DNA of 64,000 nt from Amblyomma americanum (lineage: Eukaryota > Arthropoda > Arachnida > Ixodida > Ixodidae): contig NC_135500.1 in NCBI RefSeq assembly GCF_052857255.1, positions 48,758,272 through 48,822,271 of the forward strand, written 5' to 3'. Below the pieces are notes generated by a model. That model had not been told where the DNA came from. It made no database searches and saw only the letters and a list, made by a program, of their open reading frames with translations. Of this stretch, positions 30,677 through 40,253 are shown in pieces (the first letter of the stretch is position 1; each line of letters opens with the position of its first letter). The translations under genes and the position numbers were made by a program.

Positions 30677-33619
30677 CTACACCCACTGCAGGGCAAAGGC
30701 CTCTCCCATGTCTCTCCAATTAACCCTATCCTTTGCCAGCTGCATACACCCTTTGCCTGCAAACTTCTTAATCTCCTCCGCCCACCTAACCTTCTGCCGC
30801 CCCCTGCTACGCTCACCTTCTCTTGGAATCCACTCCGTTACCCTTAAGGACCAGCGGTTATCTTGCCTTCGCATTACATGCCCTGCCCAAGCCCATTTCT
30901 TTCTCTTGATTTCGACTAGGATGTCATTAACCCGTGTTTGTTCCCTCACCCACTCTGCCCGCTTCCGATCTCTTAACGTTACACCTATCATTTTTCTTAC
31001 ATGGCTCGCTGCGTTGTCCTTAACTTAAGCTGAACTCTTTTCGTTAGCCTTCACGTTTCTGCCCCGTAGGTGAGTACCGGTAAGATTATGCTGTTGTACA
31101 CTTTCCTCTTGAGCGAAATTGGTAAACTGCCACTCATGATCTGCGAGAATTTGCCATATACGCTCCACCCCATTCTTATCCTTCTAGTTATCTCCCTCTC
31201 ATGATCCGGATCAGCTGTCACTACCTGCCCTAAATAGACGTATTCCGTCACAATTTCTAGGCTCTCGCTGCCAATTGTGAACTGTTGTTCCCTTGCTAGG
31301 CTGTTGAACATTACCTTGGTTTTCCGCATGTTAATTTTTAGACCCTTCGATCTGCTCTGCCTGTCTAACTCATTGATCATGATTTGCAGTTCCCCTCCTG
31401 AGTGACTCAGCAAGGCAATGTCATCAGCAAATCGCAGATTATTTAGGTATTCTCCATTTATTCTTATTCACAACTGTTCCCAATTCAGGCCTCGAAATAC
31501 CGCCTGTAAACATGCGGTGAACAGCATTGGCGAGATCGTGTCTCATTGCCTGACGCCCTTCCTTATTGGAATTTCATTGCTGACTTTATGGAGGACTATA
31601 GTAGCTGTGCAGTTGCTATATATATCTTCCAGTATTTTGACATAAGGCTCTTCTACCCCCTGATTACGCAATGCCTGTATGACTGCTGAGGTTTCCACTG
31701 AGTCGAATGCTTTCTCGTAATCAATGAAAGCTATATATAGAGGTTGGTTATATTATGCGCATTTCTCTATCACCTGATTGATAGTGTGAATATGATCTAT
31801 TGTGGAATATCCTTTAGGAAAGCCTACCTGATCATTTGGTTGATTAAAGTCTATCGTTGCCCTGACTCTATTAGCAATTACCTTAGTAAATACTTTGTAT
31901 GCAACGGATAGTAAGCTGATCGGCCTGTAATTTTTCAAGTCCTTGGCGTCTCCCTTCTTATGAATTAAGATAATGTTTGCATTCTTCCAAGCTTCTGGTA
32001 CAGTCGAGGTCATAAGGCATTGCGTATACAGGGTGGCTAGTTTTTCTAGCACGATGTCCCCTCCATCCTTCAAAAGATCTGCTGTTACCTGATCCTCCCC
32101 AGCTGCTTTTCCCCTTTTCATTGCTTCTAAGGCTTTCTTTACTTCAAATTTCGTTACTGGCGGGATGACGCATTGCTGTGCACTGCTGTTTTTCTCATTA
32201 ACGCTCTGATTACATTGGCTACTGTACAGGTCTGTGTAGAACTCTTCGGCTACGTTAACTATCTTATCCATATTGCTAATGACATTGCCCTCCCTGCTTG
32301 TCTCTTAATGCATGGATCTGGCTTTTACCTATGCCTAGTTTCCTCTTCACTGTTTTCAGGCAACCTCCGTTTTTTATAGCATGCTCGATTCTCTCTATAT
32401 TAAACTTCCTTATGTCGGCTATCTTGCGCTTATTTATTAACTTTGATAGCTCCGTTAGTTCTATTCTATCGGTAGGGTTAGATGCCCTCATGTTTTGGCG
32501 CTTCTTAATCAGATCTTTCGTCACCTGAGATAGCTTCCCGGTATCTTTTCGAACTGTCCTACCGCCTACTTCTACTGCGCACTCCGTAATTATTGATGTG
32601 AGATTATCGTGCATTGAATGAACATCAAGATCGTCTTCCTCAGTTAAAGCCGAATATCTGTTTTTCAGCGCTATCCTAAACTCCTGTGCTTTTCCTCTTA
32701 CGGCTAACTCGTTGATGGTCTTCTTCTTCACTAGCTTCTTCCGTTCCCTCTTCAAGTGTAAGCTAATTCTATACCTTACCATTCTGTGGTCGCTACAACG
32801 CAATTTTCCGAGGACGGCCACATCCTGAATGATGCCAGGTTTAGCGCATAGTATGAAGTCGATTTCATTTTTAATCTCACCATTGGGGCTCTTCCAGGTC
32901 CACTTCCTGTTTTCTCGTTTGCGGAAGAAGGTATTCATGATCCGTAAATTATTTCTATCCGCGAATTCGACTAATAACTCTCCCCTGTTATTTCTAGAGC
33001 CTATCCCATAGTCACCTACCGCGTGGTCGTCAGCCTGCTTCTTGCCCACCTTCGCATTGAAGTCGCCCATCAGTACAGTGTACTGCGATTTTACTTTATT
33101 CATTGCCGATTCTACGTCCTCATAGAAACTTTCAACGGTCTGGTCATCATGGCTGGATGTGGGTGCGTAGGCCTGCACCACTTTCAGCTTGTACCTCCTA
33201 TTCAGCCTAATTACTATAGCTGCTACCCTCTCGTTTATACTGTAGAGCTCCTCTACGTTGCCAGCTATATCCTTATTAATGAGGAATCCCAAACCTAGTC
33301 CTCGGCTATCCTCTAACCCGCGATAGCACAGTATGTGTCCGTCCTTTAGTACTGTATACGCCTCACCTGTCCTCCTAACTTCGCTAAGCCCTATCACATC
33401 CCATTTAATTCCCGCTAGTTCCTCAAACAGCACCGCTAGGCTAGCCTCACTAGCTAAAGTTCTAGCGTTAAACGTTGCCAGGTTCAGATTCCAATGGCGG
33501 CCTGTCCGGAGCCAGTGATTCTTAGCACCCTCCGCTGCGTCACAGGTCTGACCGCCGCCGTGGTCAGTTGCTCTGCAGCCGCTGGGGACTGAGGGCCGAG
33601 GGTTAATTGGTTTGATCAT
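30677..33619 (-). pseudogene. RTE copy 2 endonuclease-RT, multiply broken
   Basis: The first in-frame ATG is at 33617-33619 (MIKPINPRPSV), well upstream of the endonuclease start (NLNLATFNART). EN and RT domains are as in copy 1. Breaks: a 4-base duplication near 32288-32295 shifts the frame after RDKQG; nonsense codons at 31753-31755 (Glu to stop), near 31543 (Gly to stop) and at 31051-31053 (Trp to stop); and a 1-base loss near 30998. More damage than copy 1 suggests an older insertion or an already defective source. Confidence 0.9.
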
Positions 33620-33786
33620 AGAAGGTTGTGGCCAAGTACTACACCAGGGTGGCCAAATCCTGCTCTGGTGAGAGAGTCCGTTGTCGGTTCTGGTCACCGA
33701 GATCAGGCCGCACTCCAGGCCTGGTTATGCATTTCCATCGACACGCGGATTTTTTTTTAAATCCGGTGGAGAATTGCGCGGCACCA

Positions 33787-33848
33787 GGATTTGCACCCCG
33801 GTCCTCTTGCACGCGAGGCGGATGTTCTACCTCTACGCCATCGCTGCA
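33787..33848 (-). promoter_or_regulatory. tRNA-like A/B-box head at RTE 5' end
   Basis: Starting 8 bases into the element, the minus strand has TGGCGTAGAGG (33830-33840), a good match to the pol III A box TRGCNNAGYNGG. GGTGCAAATCC (33787-33797) matches the B box GGTTCGANTCC with two differences. The two are 32 bases apart, as in tRNAs. This arrangement could drive pol III transcription or be a relic of a tRNA-derived SINE. Confidence 0.65.
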
Positions 33849-33861
33849 TCCGGCGACCCAT
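33849..33861. repeat. Target-site duplication, right (RTE copy 2)
   Basis: TCCGGCGACCCAT, one mismatch from 30635-30647. Gypsy B gag coding resumes within it. Confidence 0.82.
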
Positions 33862-33989
33862 GGCCTGCACTAATGCGGAATCTTTCACATGCATCGGATA
33901 GAAGTGTGACACTGCCTCCAGCTTTCCGCACTCCTCCATCCCCCCGACGCCGCTCCTCCTCGCCTCCACCGGAAAACTAGTTGGCGCGA

Positions 33990-36900
33990 CCGATGGGGTT
34001 GAGGTCGCTGGAAGTCTACCGTCGGAAGACGTACCCCTGCCTGTTGTAATGTTACAGAACAAAGTGAATGTGCTAGTGAATGGTGCACCTGCGTTGGCCT
34101 TAGTGGATATCGGTGCTACTGTTTCAGTTATTAGTGCTGCGGTTAAGTGTTGCCTCGGACGTCGTTTTGTTTAGATGGGACGAAAATGTCCAGTTTTGTG
34201 GTGCGAGAGGCGAACCGTTGCCTGCAGGTGAAGTGTGTTGTGTTAGGGTTTCCTTGAATGGTCAAGTGTTCAGCACGGAAATGGCGATGCTCGCTCGATC
34301 AACGCACGATGTTATTCTTGGCCTCGACTTTTTTTTGCAGATGTCTGGCGCTAACGTCGACTGTCACACAGGGGAGCTCAGCGTCGGCAAATGTTTCACC
34401 ACTGGCCTTGTGGAAGGCTCGCGCCGTGGAGAGAATGTGTTCTGTGTTACCCGAGATACTATCGTTCCTCCTTCTTCGGCTGTATGCTTACCGGTTTCCT
34501 GCCCCGATACCACTCTCGACGCGTTTCATGCGACTGTGGAGCCAAACTATTTGACCTGCATGAAAAAGAATATCTTGGTTCCTCATGCCATTGTTTCCGT
34601 CACCAACAGACGCACTGCACTGTGGACAGCGAATTGTTCGACAGAATCTCTAGTTCTGCCTGAAGGCATGAATCTTGCGTCATGCAGCCACGACTCGCCG
34701 GAATCCGTTGTCTTGGTTACCGATGCTTTCGGCGCAACTGCGCCAGAGCTTTACGACGAGTCGCAATTACTTCGCATGATTGACAACTCGCTTTCCATGC
34801 ATGAGCGCCATGCTTTGTTGGCCATCCTACGACACTCCACTGTGACTTCTCATAGCACGGTGGCCTATCTTCCATCCCCTCGTCTCGGACCCTGCATAGG
34901 GTTGACACTGGCGCCTCACATCCGATCCGACAAAAGTCCTACCGAGTGTCATCGTGTGAAAGCAAGATGATCAATGAACAAGTGAAGGAGATGTTAACAA
35001 AATGTGTTATCCAAAAGTCGTCGAGTCCCTTGGCTGCTCCTGTAATTCTTGCCCGGAATAAAGATGGATCATGGTGTTTCATGCCGTCACAAGAAAAGAC
35101 GTATACCCGCTCCCTCGAATCGGCGATGCCATCGACTGTCTTTTTTTCAGCCTCAGGCCTACTTCTCTTTTATTGACCTTCGGTCGGGGTATTGGCAAAT
35201 CCCTTGAATCCCGCGGACAAAGAGAAAACAGCGTTTATTACGCCTGACGGGCTTTATGAATTTAATGTAATGCCATTCGGCCTTTGTAATGTGCCCGCCT
35301 CCTTCGAGAGATTTATAGACACTATACTCCGTGCTACCTAGAGGATGTTATTTTCGGAAAGACGTTCAGTGATCCCAACGACCGTTTAGCTCTCGTCCTA
35401 TACTGCATGCACAAAGCTAGCCGTCTGCTTAACTCTAAAAAGTGTCAGTTTGGTGCACATCAAGCGTTAGTGCTTGGACACCTCGTAGACAAAGAGGGCG
35501 TCAGACCTGATCCAGACAAGACTGCAGCTGTCGAGTCTTTCAAGCCATCACAGTCTGTCAAAGAGCTGCGAGGTTTCTTGGGCTTATGCTCATACTTTCG
35601 CCGCTTTATTTATTGTTTTGCGGACATCGCATACCCCCTACCAGACCTGCTTTAGAAAGATGTGGCTTTCGAGTGGACCCCTGAGTGCGACTCCGCCTTC
35701 GGCCACCTAAACTTCCTCCTTACGTCCCACCCTGTACTTCGCCACTTCGATCTCTCCGCCCCACAGAGATTCATACCGATGCCAGCGGTGTTGGCCTCGG
35801 CGATGTGCTTATCCAGCGCTGCGACAACAAGGAGCACATTGTTGCGTATGCAAGTCGCTCGCTGAGTAAGCCGGAGCGCAATTATACGGTCCCCGAGCAG
35901 AAATGACTCGCCGTCGTGTTCGCCACGCAGCGTTTCCGCTCATATCTATACGGATGCCCGTTCACTGTCGTCACCGACCATCATGCCCTCTGCTGGCTCG
36001 TTAACCTTCGGGACCCGTGTAGGCGCCTGACACGGTGGTCTCTCCGGCTACAAGTGTTTTACTACACAGTCGCCTACAAGAGCAGCCGCCGGCACGCTGA
36101 CGCGGACTGTCTTTCGCGGTTGCCCCTTCCTGAGACGGAGTCTAACATCGATAATTTCGACCACTGCGTCGCGTCAGTATCGCCGTGTTTTCCTGACCTC
36201 ACCACATTCAAAGCGGAACAGCAGGGAGATTCAACCCTGTGGTCTCTTCTTGGGGAGGCTGAAGACACATCCGGTACTAACCACCTCTTGCGAGATGATC
36301 TGCTATGGAAGGAAAATTATTCTTCTACGGGCCAGCGCTTCCTCCTGATGGTTCGAAAGAGCCTGTATACCTCTGTCTTGCAGGCCATGCACAACGACCC
36401 TACACCTGGACATCTTGGGTCGGCACGAACGCTCCGCCGTACCCGGGCCTGCTTCTATTGGCCGAAAATGCGGACCACGATTGAACGGTGTGTCGCCAGC
36501 TGCAATCAGTGTCAACGATATAAGCGCCGTGTTAGCGTTGCATCTGTCCCGCTTCATTCTTTGACACCACCTGACACACCGTTCGCGCAAGAGAGCATAG
36601 ACCTCCTTGGCCCATTTCCCAAATCATAACATGGGAACCGCTGGATAGTGATTTGTGTTGATTACCTCACTCGGTATTGTGAAACGTACGTCCTACCCTC
36701 GTCTACAGCATATCACGTGTCCTCGTTTATGCGGCACTCCATAGTTCTCCGCCATGGACACCCAAAAGTTATCATCAGTGACTGTGGTAGGCAGTTCACC
36801 GATGACGTCGTGGAGCAGCTTCTCCGTTCTTGCGTATCACATTTTTGCCATTCCTCGCCTTACCGTCCCCAGGCGAATGGGTTGAGCGCACGAACTGAAC

Positions 36901-37330
36901 GATCACCAACATTCTGTCAATGTACGTGGATGCAAAACACAAAAACACAAAAACAAAAAGACCAGCGTCCTGCCGTTCATCAACTGCGCTTTCAATTCTG
37001 CGCGCCATGAGACTACTGGCTTCAGGCCCTTCTTTTTACTATATGCTCGGCCTCCACGCTACACCCTGGGCGCCATACTACCATTCTCTTCCGAGCCTCA
37101 TGAAAATCGCTCCATCGCCGAGACACTTTGTGTCGCCGAAGAGGCCCGGCGTCTTGCCCGCCTTCGTATCCTCGCCTCCCAAGATCGGTCCATATCACGC
37201 TACGATGCCCAGCGCCGTCACGCCACATACAGCCCTGGTGACTTGGTTTTGTTGTGGTGGCCTGTCCGAAAGCGGGGACTGTCCCAGAAGCTGTTGTGCC
37301 ACTACGATGGACCTTAGGTTATTATTGAGA
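33990..37330 (+). pseudogene. Gypsy B pol: protease, RT, RNase H, integrase
   Basis: The protease is near 34060-34380: LALVDIGATVSVIS, where DTG has become DIG, then STHDVILGLDFF. RT runs about 34960-35650, with KCVIQKSSSPLAAPVIL, FIDLRSGYWQIP and an active site reading YLED instead of YxDD. RNase H runs 35660-36110, with TVVTDHHALCWLV and HADADCLSRLP. Integrase runs 36380-37330, with HLGSARTLRRTRACFYWPKM, CNQCQRYKR and IDYLTRYCETY-like core sequence, and it ends in a GPY/F-type tail (LVLLWW, LLCHYDGP). Stops and frameshifts occur at 34968, 35176, near 35340, 35653, 35905 and 36627. A short A-rich insert (CACAAAAACACAAAAAC, near 36937) lies in the integrase. Confidence 0.88.
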
Positions 37331-37390
37331 AAATTATTGAGCTTAACTACAACATAGCGCGTCTCACGGCAAGCGGCCGTTGTTCGCGTT

Positions 37391-37534
37391 GCGATGCCTA
37401 GTCTATTTGGTCGGCATCTCTGACTACGCAGAAGAGAAGGAGAACGATGTGGTTGGTTGCGTCTCGTGCTCGGCAAGCGGATCCATCTGGTTTCAGTCGC
37501 CCGTTGTGGTCTGAATAAATCCTTTTTCGTAACA
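37391..37534 (+). repeat. Gypsy B 3' LTR (5'-shortened)
   Basis: Matches 5' LTR sequence from GCGATGCCTAGTC to CGTAACA but lacks the first 19-20 bases including TGTGAC. It has an AATAAA at 37514. The two LTRs differ at many positions and by small deletions, so the insertion is not recent. Confidence 0.85.
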
Positions 37535-38820
37535 ATATACCTACAGCAATCGGGAATTTACATCGGACCGCCTGTGGCCCCCATTTTGATTTTTTGAGAG
37601 AAGTGAATCATTTTCTCTGACAAAGAGCGGAAGGTTTTTACAAAGGAATCTTTCGTTATGTCGATTTTTTATCTTAGCTGATAATACGGGTTCGATAACA
37701 GCATGATGAACAATTTGAAAACCTTCAAAAAGTGTGGATCTGGTCTCAAATTCGCCCTAGAGGTTCCAAATGATAATCAGTTACAGCTTCTGGACCTCAA
37801 GTTGCACTTCAGTTCTTGGCATGTTTGCTGGCAGTACTGCCCTAGGCAAAAAAAAAAAAACACTGCTCAACTACAACTCCGAACATTCTGAACTAGTGAA
37901 GAACGGAATAGCTGTTTCTTCTCTGAAATCGAGCCTAACAATATCTTGCCTTCATGTTCTATGCGACAGCTTCAATGCCCAAGTTTCCAGATTGATAAAA
38001 GCAGGCTATCTTAGCAGTGCCATTTCCAAGTCCTGTATGAAGTTAATGAAGTGGGTCAAAGGCAGTTAATCCTTCATTAAAGCGACCTCGAAGAAGTGCG
38101 CTGTCACACCTTACATTCACCGCTTATCTCATGGGTTAAGACATGTTGCAAAAAGATATGATGTCGAAGTAGCCCTATCTTCCCCCCTTAGATTAAGAAC
38201 ACTTTGCCCTCTTGTGCAAAGAAAAGCAGGAAGTGTTGATAGTAGTTCTCGTTCCTGCAAAGTGAAGCATAGAGTGAAATTTGTGCGATGTGAAACTGGT
38301 GTGGCGTATAAAATTCCGTTCCTCTGTGGGTTAATGTACATAGGCCACACTGGACGGTGTGTGAACATTCGCCTTAGAGAGCACAAAAATGATTGTTCGT
38401 CAGGGGTGATTGAACATCTCCGAGAATGCAAAAATTGCCGTCCTCTCTTTGAGGCCACAGAGGTGTTGTATCCTCACTCCCAACAAAGAACCAGAGAGGT
38501 GATGGAAGCATTCCACATAGCCTCGCATGGAAGCTGCGTGAGCAAACCTTCGCTCTTGCTTTCTAAGAAGGAAATAGGCTATCACGCAGGTTTTAGTTTT
38601 TCGTCGTCTTATTTTTAACCTTGATATGTTAGCTATGTTTTTGTCGCTGCCTTTGGTATCGTCTTGTATTTAAACTTCGTTTCCATCCAAATAAATCAAT
38701 TATGAAAAAGGCGCTCGTCCTGTTGCCTTCTTTCTGTGTCTGCGTTTTGTTTGCGCCCCAATTTTCATCATGAACAGCTTACAACTAGCCCAACTTTCCA
38801 TTCTGCTTGCCAGCTACTGC
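37535..38820 (+). pseudogene. Penelope-like element 3, RT 3' half and GIY-YIG
   Basis: RT continues as YLQQSGIYIGPPVAPI, then IFRYVDFLS (the YVDD site has lost one D) near 37652, FKKCGSGLKFALEVPNDNQLQLLDL (37727-37801) and STLISCLHVLCDSF-like sequence. The GIY-YIG endonuclease is well kept: GLMYIGHTGRCVNIRLREHKND (38328-38393), with HLRECKNCRPLFEATEVL and EVMEAFHIASHGSCVSKPS following. The 3' tail has AATAAATCAATTATG (about 38690) and ends near 38820 with ACAACTAGCCCAAC. A stop-rich stretch lies at 37860-38090. Confidence 0.86.
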
Positions 38821-38939
38821 TGAAATCTCTTTAACGCAGACGACATCTGCGTGTGGTGCTGCGGACGCAGTAGGCGCATTCTGCATTCACGACTACAAAC
38901 AGTAATAGGCTGCATTAATTATTTTTAAGCAAGTGACGT

Positions 38940-39389
38940 CTTGTCAATCCCCAGATAAGTGTTTAACAATTGCATTTTAGAAGCGCAATCTTTCGCGCTA
39001 CGTGCTCAAAGTTGCAGGCACCCGAACAGCATGTCATAAGCCAGAAATTTATAGATATCATCATTGACAAGTCCCTCTCGTGGTCTCCGCATTACAGCAC
39101 CTTAAGATCATACTCAGTCCACGCCTTTATCGCCTTTATCGTACGCTCTTGACTGCCAGGAGAGCCTGCTCTACACATTCATTGCTACGGCTGTATGGAG
39201 CACTCTGTGAAGGTCTTCTGCCCAGCTCTTATAGTCTCCCACCTCTTCAGATCTATCAAAAGAACACCGAACTCCTCAAAGCCATGCGAGCTAAAGGTTT
39301 GAGAATCTGCATCGGCGTTCGCAAGAACGCCTCCCCAGCAGAGAGCAGACGTTTCTATCACTGCTGCTAACGCAGGAGCTGCTTCGTTC
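38940..39389 (+). pseudogene. RNase H LINE 3 (I-like), left piece
   Basis: C-terminal RT region of a LINE: IIIDKSLSWSPHYS (39055-39096), LLRLYGALCEGLLPSSYSLPPLQIYQKNTELLKAM and LRICIGVRKNASPAE (39299-39343). The text stops at GTTC (39386-39389), where gypsy C begins. RNase H of the same element is at 47748 on. Frameshifts are present. Confidence 0.75.
39386..39389. repeat. Gypsy C target duplication GTTC, left
   Basis: GTTC directly before the 5' LTR equals GTTC at 47748-47751 directly after the 3' LTR. Confidence 0.8.
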
Positions 39390-39938
39390 TGTTACGTCTC
39401 GCCTACGACGCGCGGTATAGCCGGCGCGGATGCAACGGACGCCGCGGCTTCGTTCATCGCGGCCGCAACGCCTCCCGCCAAGCGTGTCCAGGCAGGTTTC
39501 AGTGCCACGTGTCGTCGTGCGTGCGTGTGTGTGTGTGTGCATGTTGGTGCCCACGCTTGTCAAAGCGCGGCAGCCGGGGAGAGGAGCTCCCCAACTGGGA
39601 GGCGAGGAGGTCTGACCGGCGCCGGCCCGGCGGACGCGCCCGTCACGTCTGGACATGTCCGTGCGTCGCCGTCTTGTGCGACTCATCCCAAGCCGTTCCT
39701 TCTTGCCCTCGACTCCGAGGGTATAAAAAGACAGCTGCGCCGGACGCCTAGAGAGACTTCGATTTCTTCCTGCGAGTAACGTGGTCGCCCTAACCGGCTG
39801 CTCTTTTGCGATGCCAGAATAAACAAGTTGTTCTGTTGCCAGTCGACTCATCCTTTGCCGGGACCTTCGGATGTTTTCATCTGTGCCCCAGGCCGCCAGG
39901 CCAACGCTACCCTTGGGGCTTGCAACCCTTTTGCAACA
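39390..39938 (+). repeat. Gypsy C 5' LTR
   Basis: Starts TGTTACGTCTCG and ends CTTTTGCAACA. It contains a (GT)n stretch (39526-39541), a TATA box GGGTATAAAAAGA (39719-39731) and a poly(A) signal AATAAACAAG (39818). Candidate primer-binding sequence TGGTTGCCAGCGGTGAG begins two bases after the LTR. I did not assign the tRNA. Confidence 0.93.
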
Positions 39939-40253
39939 ACTGGTTGCCAGCGGTGAGATCCCGACAACGGAGGCCAGCAGCGAAGATATGCGGTCAACTG
40001 TATGCTGAGCAGCACAACGACCATCCGGGAGCAGTGCAACGAGCCCTGTGTGATGACTGGTTGCCTGCAGCGGAACGACTGCGCTGAATTCTTGGCTGCG
40101 AGGTTTGGTGAGTGCGGGACTTTCTTCTTCTGTGTTTTGCCAGGCTTTTGTTAGTGTCAGAAACAGAGCTGGTAATTGTGGTTGTCGTTGCTGCCGGGTT
40201 AGTTTGCGGCAAGACAATAGTAGGCAGTAGAGAAAGCAGCATTCGGAGCAGCC

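Larger units (their letters stand above)
30648..33848 (-). mobile_element. RTE-clade retrotransposon, copy 2 (full length, 3.2 kb)
   Basis: Minus-strand element bounded by 13-bp duplications. It has a 3' (ATG)n tail (+ strand CATCATCATCATCATCATCATCATCA at 30648-30673), one long EN-RT region, and a 5' region of about 350 bases that copy 1 lacks. The first 80 bases of the element are tRNA-like. It is inserted in gypsy B gag. Confidence 0.92.
29296..37534 (+). mobile_element. Ty3/gypsy LTR retrotransposon B
   Basis: LTR, gag, protease, RT, RNase H, integrase, LTR in that order, with a full-length RTE inserted in gag. The flanking duplication is ATAT (29292-29295 and 37535-37538). It is inserted in PLE 3. 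Removing the RTE (3.2 kb) leaves a gypsy of about 5.0 kb. All coding parts are damaged. Confidence 0.9.

Noticed and set aside
33849..33861. tRNA-like 5' head read as a genuine tRNA gene
   Set aside because: No complete cloverleaf: the anticodon stem does not pair well and no acceptor stem closes. The B box has two mismatches, and the segment is bounded by the RTE target duplication.
39291..40217. Minus-strand 308-codon frame across the gypsy C 5' LTR, and 208 codons over the 3' LTR
   Set aside because: GC-rich LTR sequence read backwards. It has arginine-rich composition with no motif and is present in both LTRs.
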